NCBI GenBank assembly: GCA_963823505.1
Contig: CAWGLY010000005.1
Coordinates: 1,674,001 to 1,738,000 of the forward strand
DNA: 64,000 nt
DNA from: DATHZQ01 sp963823505
GTDB lineage: Bacteria; Actinomycetota; Acidimicrobiia; Spongiisociales; UBA5794
Direction: 5' to 3'
Shown: positions 8,934 to 20,300 of the stretch, piece after piece
Layout of the letters: the number at the start of each line of letters is the position of its first letter
How positions within the stretch are numbered: position 1 is the first letter of the stretch
Made by a program: the position numbers and the translations under genes
The notes under the pieces: model-generated
What the model saw: the letters and a program-made list of their open reading frames with translations, nothing else
Database searches by the model: none
Told to the model about the DNA's origin: nothing

Positions 8934-11900
8934 TCATGCAGCCCTGCGACGGCGCCGGCGGCGGCCCGCCACGAAGACAACGAGCGCCGAACCCAGCAGC
9001 AGCATCACGCCGCCTGCCAATGCCGCTACGTCGAGGTCGGACCCGGTCCGCGGCAACGTCCCCTGAGCCACGTAGCCGAAGTCCACGTCGAATCGCGTCT
9101 CGCCGGCATCCACCGTCACCACAGCCACGGAATCGAGGTTGCGGTCGATGTCGAATGTGGGCTCCACTCCTTCGGGAAGTGTGCTCTGATCCACGCTGAC
9201 CTGGTACGTCCCTGCGGCAAGATCACGGAACCAGTACGGGCTGGAGGTGAACGCCTCACCCCCATACTCGTCGTCGGCAGTGTCGATGATGCCGTCGGGA
9301 CCTGCCCACACCAGCGTCAGCCTCACGTCGGAGATGTCGACCTCACCCGTGTCGATCGTTCCGTTGGCATTAGTGTCGTACCACACCCGTCCGGTGATGT
9401 TGGCCAGGACCAGGACTTCAACCTGCGCCGCGGACACGTTGTTGCCCATGTTGGGGTCGGCAACGGAGGATCTGACGTCGGCGCTGTTGGTGATGGTGCC
9501 TGCTTCGGCGACCACGGCCGTGACGTCCAAGGTCACGGTCTCGTCCACTGCCATCGTCCCGATGTCCCACGTGCCGGCAGCGTCGTCGTAACTCCCGACG
9601 GACGCCTCGGCGGCCACAAAGGTCAGACTCGCCGGCAGCACCTCGTTCACGACGACGTCACCGGCGGCCGACGGCCCGAGGTTGGTGACGGTGAGGGTGT
9701 AGACGAGCTCGTCACCCACGAGCGCCGAGTCTGTGGAGACCGACTTGTCGAGGACGAGATCGGCCATCGGATCGGCCAGATTCGAGTCGGTGTCTTCGTT
9801 GTTCGACGGGTCCGGGTCCTCAGTATCCGTACTCACCGATGCAGTGTTCGATACCTCGTTGGGTGCATCGGCAGCAACATCGACCACGATGGTGATCGTC
9901 ACCACCGCGCCGGCAGCCAGCGAGCCGAGATCGCAGGTGACCGTGCCTTCTGTGTTCTCACACGTTCCGGCATCGGGTGTCGCCGACACGAACTCGACGC
10001 CGGTCGGGAGTTCGTCGCTCACCACCACCGCTTCTGCAGCAGACGGACCGTCGTTGGTGACAACGATCGTGTACGTCAGCTGCTCACCCGGCACGTACGG
10101 GTTGGGGGCGGACGTCTTGGTGATCGACAGGTCCGCAAGAGGAATCACCGACGTGTCGTGGGTGTCCGTCGCCTGGGGCGTCGGCTCCCCATCCCGGTCC
10201 TCACCGTCCACGGTCACTGTGTTCGTCACCGGATCCGGATCATCGACTGCGACCGTGTACGTCGCTTCATACGTCCATGCCTCGGTCGATTGGAGGATCC
10301 CGTCGTTGTTGGCGTCGCCGGAAACCAGCGTTGGTGTGCCGGCGACATCATCGGAGATGGCCACACCGGAGATGTCCGAACCATCGCCGTTCACGAGATC
10401 GTGGCTGACCACGAACGTGTAGGTGATGGTCTCCTCGACGCGAGCTTCTGCGGGGCCGCTCTTGACGACCACCATCGCCGGTGCAAAGTCGATGTCGAGC
10501 TGATGCGAGTCAGTCGCCTCGGGAACCGCCTCCGCATCACGATCCTCACCCGTTGTGGTGGCGATGTTCGTCAGCGGGTCGTCGTCCGTCGCCAGGATGG
10601 TGTAGGTGGCTTCGTACGTCCAGACCTCGCCGGCTTGCAGGATCCCGTCGCCATCATCCCCAGACACGAGCGTCGCAGCACCGGCGACGTCGTCGTCGAC
10701 TGTCACGTTCGAAATGTCCGAGCCGTCGCCGCTCACGAGATCGTGTTCGACCGTGAACGTGTAAGTCACGGTCTCACCAACGACTGCCGTAGCCGGACCG
10801 TCCTTCACCACGGTCATCGCCGGGGCGAAGTCGATATCGGTGTCGTGGGTGTCGGTCTCGGTCGGCGCTGGGTCGCCGTCACGGTCGGTGCCGTCCACCG
10901 TCACTGTGTTCGTCAGCGGGTCGTCGTCCGTCGCCAGGGGCGTGTAGGTGGCTTCGTACAACCACACCTCACCGGCCTCGAGGATCCCGTCGCCGTCGTC
11001 ACCCGACACCAATGTCGGGGTGCCGGCAACATCATCGGAGATCACCACGTCGGAGATGTCTGAGCCGTCGCCGTTCACGAGATCGTGTTCGACCGTGAAC
11101 GTGTAGGTCACGGTCTCACCAACCGTCGCCGTAACAGGACCGTCCTTCACCACGGTCCATGCCGGGGCGAACTCGATGTCGGTGTCGTGGGTGTCCGTGG
11201 CGTCGGGTACCGGCTCGCTGTCGCGGTCATCGCCTGATGCCGTGACCGTGTTCGTCAGCGGATCGGGGTCCGTGGCCAGCACGGTGTAGGTCGCTTCGAA
11301 CACCCAGGTCTCGCCAAGCTGCAGGATCCCGTCGTTGTTGTCGTCGCCTGAGACGAGCGTGGCTGAACCCGCGACGTCGTCCTCGACGACGACGTTGGAG
11401 ATGTCGGAACCGTCACCGGCAACATCGTCGTTGGTCACATCGAACGTGTAGGTCACGGTCTCACCAACCGTTGCGGTGGCGGGGCCGCTCTTCACGATGG
11501 CCAGCGCAGGGGCGAACTCGATGTCGGTGTCGTGGCTGTCGGTTTCGCTCGGTGCCGGATCACCGTCACGATCGGTGCCGTCCACCGTCACCGTGTTCGT
11601 CAACGGATCAGGATCCGTGCTGAGAACCGTGTACGTCGCCTCATACACCCACACCTCACCCAACTGCAGAATCCCGTCACCATCATCACCCGAGACGAGC
11701 GTCGGGGTCCCGGCAACGTCATCGGAGATCACCACATTCGAGATGTCCGAACCGTCACCAACAATGTCGTCATTGGTCACCGTGAACGTGAACGTGATCG
11801 ACTCCCCCACCACCGCGGTGGCCGGACCATCCTTCACCACGTCGAACGCAGGACCAAACTCGATGTCGACCTCATGGCTGTCGGTTGCCTGCGGGATCGG

Positions 11901-12482
11901 CTCACCATCGCGGTCCGTACCGTCCACGGTCACCGTGTTGACCAGCGGGTCAGGATCGGTCACCACGATCGTGTGCGTCGCCTCGTACACCCAGACCTCA
12001 CCGGCCTGCAGAATCCCATCACCATCATCACCCGACACCAACGTCGGGGTACCGGCAACGTCGTCGACAATCACCACATTCGACACGTCGCTGCCGTCAC
12101 CAGCGGTCAGATCGTGCTCCACCGTGAACGTATACGTCACCGTGGCGCCCACCACCGCAGTCGTCGAGCCATCCTTCACCACCGTCAGCACCGGAGCGAA
12201 CTCGAGATCGGTGTCATGGGTATCGGTCGCTTGCGGCACCGGATCACCATCACGATCGGTGCCATCCACCGTCACCGTATTCGTCAACGGATCAGGATCC
12301 GTTGCGTCGATGGTGTGCGTGGCTTCATACACCCACACCTCACCGGACTCGAGGATCCCGTCACCGTCGTCACCCGACACCAACGTCGGGGTACCGGCAA
12401 CATCATCGGAGATCACCACGTCGGAGATGTCCGAACCGTCACCGGCCACCACATCATGCTCAACCGTGAACGTGTAGGTCAC
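8934..12482 (-). CDS. C-terminal part of giant sortase-anchored repeat adhesin (downstream of frameshift)
   Basis: This frame holds the last seven of the 21 114-aa repeats (each with KDGPAT..VGET, SGDDGDGIL, VYEATYT and DPLTNTVTVDG). Two DUF11 domains follow (ADLSITKTSAPNPYVPGEQ; ADLVLDKSVSTDSALVGDE), then one SdrD-B-like domain (ITGRVWYDTNANGTIDTGE). It ends in a textbook sorting signal: LPRTG, a hydrophobic helix and a poly-Arg tail. A sortase would therefore link it to the cell wall. It has no start of its own; the GTG at 12480-12482 falls mid-repeat. Removing one C at 12494-12495 restores a single frame with 12487-26340: the total is then 17,406 nt, exactly 5,801 codons plus stop. Treat the two entries as one gene, either truly frameshifted or broken by a sequence error. 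Confidence 0.85.
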   Translation of the reverse strand: MTYTFTVEHDVVAGDGSDISDVVISDDVAGTPTLVSGDDGDGILESGEVWVYEATHTIDATDPDPLTNTVTVDGTDRDGDPVPQATDTHDTDLEFAPVLTVVKDGSTTAVVGATVTYTFTVEHDLTAGDGSDVSNVVIVDDVAGTPTLVSGDDGDGILQAGEVWVYEATHTIVVTDPDPLVNTVTVDGTDRDGEPIPQATDSHEVDIEFGPAFDVVKDGPATAVVGESITFTFTVTNDDIVGDGSDISNVVISDDVAGTPTLVSGDDGDGILQLGEVWVYEATYTVLSTDPDPLTNTVTVDGTDRDGDPAPSETDSHDTDIEFAPALAIVKSGPATATVGETVTYTFDVTNDDVAGDGSDISNVVVEDDVAGSATLVSGDDNNDGILQLGETWVFEATYTVLATDPDPLTNTVTASGDDRDSEPVPDATDTHDTDIEFAPAWTVVKDGPVTATVGETVTYTFTVEHDLVNGDGSDISDVVISDDVAGTPTLVSGDDGDGILEAGEVWLYEATYTPLATDDDPLTNTVTVDGTDRDGDPAPTETDTHDTDIDFAPAMTVVKDGPATAVVGETVTYTFTVEHDLVSGDGSDISNVTVDDDVAGAATLVSGDDGDGILQAGEVWTYEATYTILATDDDPLTNIATTTGEDRDAEAVPEATDSHQLDIDFAPAMVVVKSGPAEARVEETITYTFVVSHDLVNGDGSDISGVAISDDVAGTPTLVSGDANNDGILQSTEAWTYEATYTVAVDDPDPVTNTVTVDGEDRDGEPTPQATDTHDTSVIPLADLSITKTSAPNPYVPGEQLTYTIVVTNDGPSAAEAVVVSDELPTGVEFVSATPDAGTCENTEGTVTCDLGSLAAGAVVTITIVVDVAADAPNEVSNTASVSTDTEDPDPSNNEDTDSNLADPMADLVLDKSVSTDSALVGDELVYTLTVTNLGPSAAGDVVVNEVLPASLTFVAAEASVGSYDDAAGTWDIGTMAVDETVTLDVTAVVAEAGTITNSADVRSSVADPNMGNNVSAAQVEVLVLANITGRVWYDTNANGTIDTGEVDISDVRLTLVWAGPDGIIDTADDEYGGEAFTSSPYWFRDLAAGTYQVSVDQSTLPEGVEPTFDIDRNLDSVAVVTVDAGETRFDVDFGYVAQGTLPRTGSDLDVAALAGGVMLLLGSALVVFVAGRRRRRRRAA

Positions 12483-15400
12483 GGTCTCACCAACCGACAG
12501 CGGTCGCAGGACCGTCCTTCACCACGGTCCACGCAGGGTCGAACTCGATGTCGGTGTCGTGGCTGTCGGTTTCGCTCGGTGCCGGATCACCGTCACGATC
12601 GGTGCCGTCCACCGTCACCGTGTTCGTCAACGGATCAGGATCCGTGCTGAGAACCGTGTACGTCGCCTCATACACCCACACCTCACCCAACTGCAGAATC
12701 CCGTCACCATCATCACCCGAGACGAGCGTCGGGGTCCCGGCAACGTCATCGGAGATCACCACATTCGAGATGTCCGAACCGTCACCAACAATGTCGTCAT
12801 TGGTCACCGTGAACGTGAACGTGATCGACTCCCCCACCACCGCGGTGGCCGGACCATCCTTCACCACGTCGAACGCAGGACCAAACTCGATGTCGACCTC
12901 ATGGCTGTCGGTTGCCTGCGGGATCGGCTCACCATCGCGGTCCGTACCGTCCACGGTCACCGTGTTGACCAGCGGGTCAGGATCGGTCACCACGATCGTG
13001 TGCGTCGCCTCATACACCCAGACCTCACCGGCCTGCAGAATCCCATCACCATCATCACCCGACACCAACGTCGGGGTACCGGCAACGTCATCGGCAATCA
13101 CCACATTCGACACGTCGCTGCCGTCACCAGCGGTCAGATCGTGCTCCACCGTGAACGTATACGTCACCGTGGCGCCCACCACCGCAGTCGTCGAGCCATC
13201 CTTCACCACCGTCAGCACCGGAGCGAACTCGAGATCGGTGTCATGGGTATCGGTCGCTTGCGGCACCGGATCACCATCACGATCGGTGCCATCCACCGTC
13301 ACCGTATTCGTCAACGGATCAGGATCCGTTGCGTCGATGGTGTGCGTGGCTTCATACACCCACACCTCACCGGACTCGAGGATCCCGTCACCGTCGTCAC
13401 CCGACACCAACGTCGGGGTACCGGCAACATCATCGGAGATCACCACGTCGGAGATGTCCGAACCGTCACCGGCCACCACATCATGCTCAACCGTGAAGGT
13501 ATAGGTGATCGTCTCCCCGACGACAGCGGTCGCAGGACCGTCCTTGACCACGGTCCACGCAGGGGCGAACTCGATGTCGGTGTCGTGGCTGTCGGTTTCG
13601 CTCGGTGCCGGGTCACCGTCACGATCGGTGCCGTCCACCGTCACCGTGTTCGTCAACGGATCAGGATCCGTGCTGAGAACCGTGTACGTCGCCTCATACA
13701 CCCACACCTCACCCAACTGCAGAATCCCGTCACCATCATCACCCGAGACGAGCGTCGGGGTCCCGGCAACGTCATCGGAGATCACCACATTCGAGATGTC
13801 CGAACCGTCACCAACAATGTCGTCATTGGTCACCGTGAACGTGAACGTGATCGACTCCCCCACCACCGCGGTGGCCGGACCATCCTTCACCACGTCGAAC
13901 GCAGGACCAAACTCGATGTCGAGGTCATGGGTATCCGTGACCTCAGGTACCGGCTCACCATCGCGGTCATCACCAGTCACGGTGACCGTATTCGTCAACG
14001 GGTCGGTGTCCGTCGCCAGCACCGTGTAGGTGGCCTCATAGACCCATGTCTCGCCTGACTGCAGAATCCCATCACCGTCGTCGCCTGAGACCAGCGTTGC
14101 CGCCCCTGCCACGTCATCGACGACGGAGACGTTGGCGATGTCGGAACCGTCACCACTCACCAGGTCGTGTTCGACGGTGAATGTGTACGTAACGGTCTCA
14201 CCGACCGCCGCACTGGCGGGGCCATCCTTCACGACGGTCCACGCCGGCGAAAAATCGATATCAACGTCGTGAATGTCGGTCGCTTGCGGGATCGCATTGC
14301 CATCGCGATCGGTGCCGTCCACCGTCACCGTATTCGTCAACGGATCAGGATCCGTTGCAGTGATGGTGTGTGTCGCCTCATACACCCATACTTCGCCTGA
14401 CTGCAGGATCCCGTCACCGTCGTCACCGGAGATCAGCATCGGCGTGGCCGCCACATCATCCAGGATGACGACATTTGAGACGTCGGTGCCGTCGCCGTTC
14501 ACGAGATCATGCTCAACCGTGAACGTGTAGGTCACCAACTCGCCGACTGTCGCCGCCGCCGGACCATCCTTGACCACGATGAGTACGGGGGCGTTGCCGA
14601 GGTCGGTGTCGTGGGTATCGGTTGCCTGCGGCACAGGTTCGCCGTCACGGTCGGTGCCGTCCACCGTCACCGTGTTCGTCAACGGATCAGGATCGCTGGA
14701 GAGGACCGTGTACGTCGCCTCATACACCCACGTCTCGGTCGACTGCAGGATCCCGTCACCATCATCACCCGAGATGAGGGTCGGGGTCCCGGCAACGTCG
14801 TCGGAGATGACCACGTTGGAGATGTCGCTGCCGTCTCCGGCGACGAGGTCATGCTCCACCGTGAAGGTATAGGTGATCGTCTCGCCGACCACCGCGGTTG
14901 CGGGACCGTCCTTCACCACCGTCAGCACAGCAGTGAAATCGAGAACGGTGTCGTGACTGTCGGTCCCCTGCGGCACAGGTTCGCCGTCACGGTCGGTGCC
15001 GTCCACCGTCACCGTGTTCGTCAACGGATCAGGATCGCTGGAGAGGACCGTGTACGTCGCCTCATACACCCACGTCTCGGTCGACTGCAGGATCCCGTCA
15101 CCGTCATCACCCGACACCAACACCGGCGTACCCGCCACGTCATCGGCAACCACGACGTTCGAGATGTCGCTGCCGTCACCAGTGACCAGGTCGTGCTCCA
15201 CCGTGAACGTGTACGCCACCGTGTCACCGACCAACGCCGTTGCGGGACCGTCCTTGACCACGGTGAACGCCGGACCAAACGTGATGTCCACCTCATGGGT
15301 GTCCGTCGCCTGCGGCACAGCCTCATCGTCACGATCGGTGCCGTCCACGGTCACTGTGTTGGTCAACGGATCAGGATCCGTTGCAGTGATGGTGTGTGTC

Positions 15401-17330
15401 GCCTCATAGACCCACACCTCGCCTGCCTCGAGGAGGCCGTCGCCATCGTCGCCAGAAATCAGGTTGGGAGTACCGGCAACGTCATCGGCGATGACCACGC
15501 TGGAGATGTCGGAACCGTCGCCATTCACCAGGTCGTGCTCCACCGTGAACGTAAACGTGATCGTCTCACCCACGCTTGCGGTAGCGGGACCGTCCTTGAC
15601 CACCGTCCACGCCGGACCGAACGTGATGTCCACCTCATGGGTGTCCGTTGCCTGCGGCACAGCCTCATCGTCACGATCGGTGCCGTCCACCGTCACCGTG
15701 TTGGTCAACGGATCAGGATCCGTCACCAGCACCGTGTACGTCGCCTCATACACCCACGTCTCGGTCGACTGCAGAATCCCGTCACCATCATCACCCGAGA
15801 CGAGAGTCGGGGTCCCGGCAACGTCATCGGCAATGACCACGTTCGAGATGTCGCTGCCGTCACCAGTGACCAGGTCGTGCTCGACCGTGAACGTATAGGT
15901 CACCGTCTCACCCACGCTTGCGGTTGCGGGACCGTCCTTGACCACCGTCCACGCCGGACCGAACGTGATGTCCACCTCATGGGTGTCCGTTGCCTGCGGA
16001 ACGGCATCGTCGTCACGATCGGTGCCGTCCACCGTCACCGTGTTGGTCAACGGATCAGGATCCGTCACCAGCACCGTGTACGTCGCCTCATACACCCACG
16101 TCTCGGTCGACTGCAGGATCCCGTCACCATCATCACCCGACACGAGAGTCGGGGTCCCGGCAACGTCATCGGCAATGACCACGTTGGAGATGTCGCTGCC
16201 GTCTCCGGCGACAAGATCGTGCTCCACCGTGAACGAATACGTCACCGTCTCACCCACGCTTGCGGTAGCGGGACCGTCCTTGACCACCGTCCACGCCGGA
16301 CCGAACGTGATGTCCACCTCATGGGTGTCCGTCGCCTGCGGCACAGCCTCATCGTCACGATCGGTGCCGTCCACCGTCACCGTGTTGGTCAACGGATCAG
16401 GATCCGTCACCAGCACCGTGTACGTCGCCTCATACACCCACGTCTCAGTGGACTGCAGGATCCCGTCACCATCATCACCCGACACGAGGGTTGGCGTCCC
16501 GGCTACGTCATCGGCGATCACAACGTTCGAGATATCCGTGCCGTCTCCGGCGACAAGATCGTGCTCCACCGTGAACGTATACGTCACCGTCTCACCCACG
16601 CTTGCAGTTGCGGGACCGTCCTTCACCACCGTCCACGCCGGACCGAACGTGATGTCCACCTCATGGGTATCCGTCGCCTGCGGCACCGCCTCATCGTCGC
16701 GATCGGTGCCGTCCACCGTCACCGTGTTGGTCAACGGATCAGGATCCGTCACCAGCACCGTGTACGTCGCCTCATACACCCACGTCTCGGTCGACTGCAG
16801 GATCCCGTCACCATCATCACCCGACACGAGGGTTGGCGTCCCGGCTACGTCATCGGCAACCACGACGTTCGAGATATCGCTGCCGTCACCAGTCACCAGA
16901 TCGTGCTCCACCGTGAACGTATACGTCACCGTGTCACCCACGTTTGCAGTTGCGGGACCGTCCTTGACCACCGTGAACGCCGGACCGAACGTGATGTCCA
17001 CCTCATGGGTATCCGTCGCCTGCGGCAGCGGATCCCCGCCGGTGCTCTCAGCATCGACTGTGACCGTGTTCGTCAACGGATCAGGATCCGTCGCCAACAC
17101 CGTGTACGTCGCCTCATACACCCACGCCTCGGTCGACTGCAGGATCCCGTCACCGTCATCACCCGAAACCAACACCGGCGTACCCGCCACGTCGTCGGCA
17201 ATGACCACGTTCGAGATATCCGTGCCGTCGCCGTTCACCAGGTCGTGCTCCACCGTGAACGTATACGTCACCGTGTCACCCACGTTTGCAGTAGCGGGAC
17301 CGTCCTTCACCACCGTCAACATCGGTGCGG
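10140..17330 (-). repeat. 21 tandem copies of a 342-bp (114-aa) coding repeat
   Basis: About 7.19 kb of the adhesin gene is a head-to-tail array of 21 units, each 342 bp. The consensus runs VVKDGPATAVVGETVTYTF, TVEHDLVAGDGSDISNVV, DDVAGTPTLVSGDDGDGIL, WVYEATYTVLATDPDPLTNT, VTVDGTDRDGEPVPQATDTH. Units near the N-terminal side (about 15,600-16,950) are very alike, as are those at 11,500-13,900; the ones at both ends diverge. This pattern points to recent unequal crossing-over within the array. The opposite strand is also open over long stretches, a by-product of the GC-rich repeat. Confidence 0.9.
11521..13573 (-). repeat. Near-identical tandem 1,026-bp super-repeat (three 342-bp units)
   Basis: The blocks 11,521-12,547 and 12,548-13,573 each hold the same triad of 114-aa units (beginning AFDVV, VLTVV and AWTVV) and differ at only a few bases. 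A partial third copy runs from 13,574 to about 13,920. The block spacing is 1,026 bp between copies two and three but 1,027 bp between copies one and two; the extra base is the frameshift at 12,494-12,495. Such long near-identical copies are a known trap for assembly, so copy number may be uncertain. Confidence 0.85.
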
Positions 17331-20300
17331 CGAGGTGATAGCCGATCGGCTCTGCCGACGTCGACTCACCGGCTGGGGCGGTGATCGTGTGCGGATCGTT
17401 CCCCGTGGTGAGGAAGTAGCCATTCGGTACCGTTGCGTCGACCACGTCGATGGTGACGTCACCCGGCCGCACCGCAGCCGTATAGCTGCCGTCTGGGCCG
17501 GTCGTCACGACCACCACGTTGCCCTCGCTGTCGGTGATGGTGACGTCCACATTCGGGAGCCCGGGTTCGCCCGGATCCTGAATACCGTCGGCGTTGAGGT
17601 CGTCAAAGATGACGCCCGTGACCGTTGCCGGTTCTTGATACCCGAAGTTCACGTCTTCGACCGTTTCGCTGAGCCCTACCGTGACGACGGTTTGGCCGTC
17701 GAGGAGGCCGTCGAGGTCGAAGGTCTGCACGAGGTCGGGCGGCAAGGTGGTCTCATCCACCTCCACCGTGTAGTCCCCCGGGGCCAGACCGGGGAAGGTG
17801 TACGAGCCGTCAGGCCCGGTGGTCACCGTGGCCACAAGAGTGCCTTGGTCGTCGTAGAGGTTCACGTCGACGCCGGGAATGAAGCCCTCTGCGGGACCGA
17901 TGGCCCCGTCGGCATCGTTGTCGAACCAGAGAACACCGGAGATGGATGCGGGGAGGAAACCTGCCGCCGAGGCGTCGACCGTCGGGCCGGAAGCCAACGT
18001 GACGTCGACTGTGCCGTCGGTGGGGTCGACATCCGAATCGATCGTTTCGTCACCGCCGACGTTCTGTGCGGTGAAGATCGCACCGGTCGGGGCGACCACC
18101 TCGACCGAGTAATCCCCGGGCGCCAGATCGTCGAAGGTGTACGTGCCATCGGCGGCCGTGGTGGTCGATGCCACCAGGGTGCCGGCGTCGTCGTACAGAT
18201 TGACGGTGACTCCCTCGACGCCGGGTTCACCCGGATCCTGGAGACCGTCGGCGTTGAGGTCGACCCAAACTACGTCGGACAGCGATGCAACGAGAACACC
18301 GGCATCGCCCGTCCCCGAGTTGGCCCCCGAGTTGAGCGTGACGGTGACGGCGCCGGTGGCGTCGACGTCGCTGTCCGCACCCGGCGGTGAGTACGTGGCG
18401 CCCGGGTACGTGACCTGTACGTCGAAGTCGCCCGGGGGCAGGTTCTCGAACAGATAGTCGCCATTGGCGTCGGTGGTCGTCGTGTAGACGTTGCCGTTCG
18501 CGTCGGTGATCTCGACCGTCACGCCCTCGATGCCGTCCTCGCCAGGATCGAGTACGCCGTCACCGTTGAGGTCCAGCCATATCTTGGACGTGAAGGTTGC
18601 GGGGAGGATGCCTGCATCGGCGATGTCGCCCGGGAGGGGGCACACGAGCGGAGCGAACAGCTTGAATCCCACAGAGGCGCCGCCGGGTTGGCTGACGTCA
18701 TAGACGATCGAGCTCAGATTCTGGGTCGTCTGATAGACCACGGCGCCGTTCGTTGAGGGGACAGCCGTGTCGAAGTTGTACGTGTTGTCGGCCGGCACGT
18801 ACGTGAAGAGGCTCTGCGGGCCTCCGACGACCTTGCGAGTCGTGTAGCCGAGCCACGGCGCACCCGCGGTGGTGAGACCGGTTGCGGAGGCGTTGATGGT
18901 CTCGCCTGCTCCGAGCCCGTCAACGTCCGTGAACGCAACGAAGGTGCCCGCCGGCAAGTAGCCGACGTCCAGCGTGGAGAAGTCGAAGGTGTAGCGGTAC
19001 TCGTTGACCGGACCGCCGGAGAAGATCCCACGGCCGTTGACCTTGTATTGAGTGCCGTTCTCGCTGACCACGGTATCCCAGTTGAAGTCGTCGTAGGACG
19101 TCACCCGGACCTGGGCCTCAGGTGCGGAGAACCAGGAGTGGAACGCACCGGAGAGGGCATTGGCGGGCGTGAGATGCTCGAATGTCACCCGCACGTTGCC
19201 TTCCCACGCCAGCCGCGGATCGGAGGGGTTCTGCCCGTTGAAGAAGCTCGCATCGAACATCTCGACGGCGCCGCCACCGCCGAATCGCTGTCCACCGCCG
19301 ACGACCGGGTCCCCAAACGTGAACGAGGGGAACACGACGGGCGGGTCGGCGGCGTTGAGGGTGAGCGCCCCGTAGTTGATGAGGCAGGCGTTGAGCGGCT
19401 CAACAACTACGATCCCGGCGGCATCGGCGTCGCTGTCGATCGTGTCGTCGTCGCCGAAGTCCTGCGGCGAGAACGTCGCTGCGGGGGACACCACCTCGAC
19501 CTCGTAGGCCGCGTCGGGGTCGATGTCGAACCCATAGGCGCCGTTGGCGTCGGTGACGGTCGTGGCAACGAGCACTCCGCCGTCGTCGTAGAGATTGACG
19601 GTGACACCCTCAACACCGGGCTCGCCTGCATCCTGAATACCGTCTTCGTCGAGATCGAGCCACACGAAGTCACCGAGCGGGTCGAGCGGCACGATCTGCA
19701 CGACCGCATCGTCGATATCAGTCGCAGGGTCGACGTCGGGCAGGGGAAGCTGGTTGCCGTCGACCGGCGTTCCGGTCGCCGTCACGACGTTCGTCGTGTC
19801 GACGGCGATGTTGGCGGTTTGGGTGCAACTCTCGCTGTCGCCCGGCACCAGGGGACCGGCGATCGTGCATACCAGACCGAGCTCGCTGTCATCGACGGTG
19901 ATGTCGACGAGATCGGTGTCGCCGGTGTTGGTGACCACATAGTTGTAGATGACGTCGGCCGGAGCGGGGATGAAATAGACGCCCCCGTCGGCTGCGCTGC
20001 CCGCGGTCTTGATGACTTCGACGGCAGGCGCCACGACGACAACTTCCGCGTCATCTGTTGCGGTCGGGTCGGTGACGCCGGGAAGGTCGTTGCCCTGATC
20101 GTCAGTCGGGTTGCCGGTCACGGTCGCCACGTTGGTGGTGTCCACCGAGACGTCGAGGTCGAACGTGCAGGTCTCGTTCCCGCCCGGAGCAACCGGACCT
20201 GCGAACGTGCAGACCGGATTTGTTGCGGCTTGATCGTCATCCACCGTGATGTCGGAGAGGTACGTGTCGCCGGTGTTCGTGATCGTGTAGGTGTAGGTGA

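Noticed and set aside
14509..18390. Very long + strand frames opposite the adhesin repeats (His/Arg/Val-rich products)
   Set aside because: They repeat with the same 342-bp period as the minus-strand gene, lack start signals and domains, and only mirror its codon bias.
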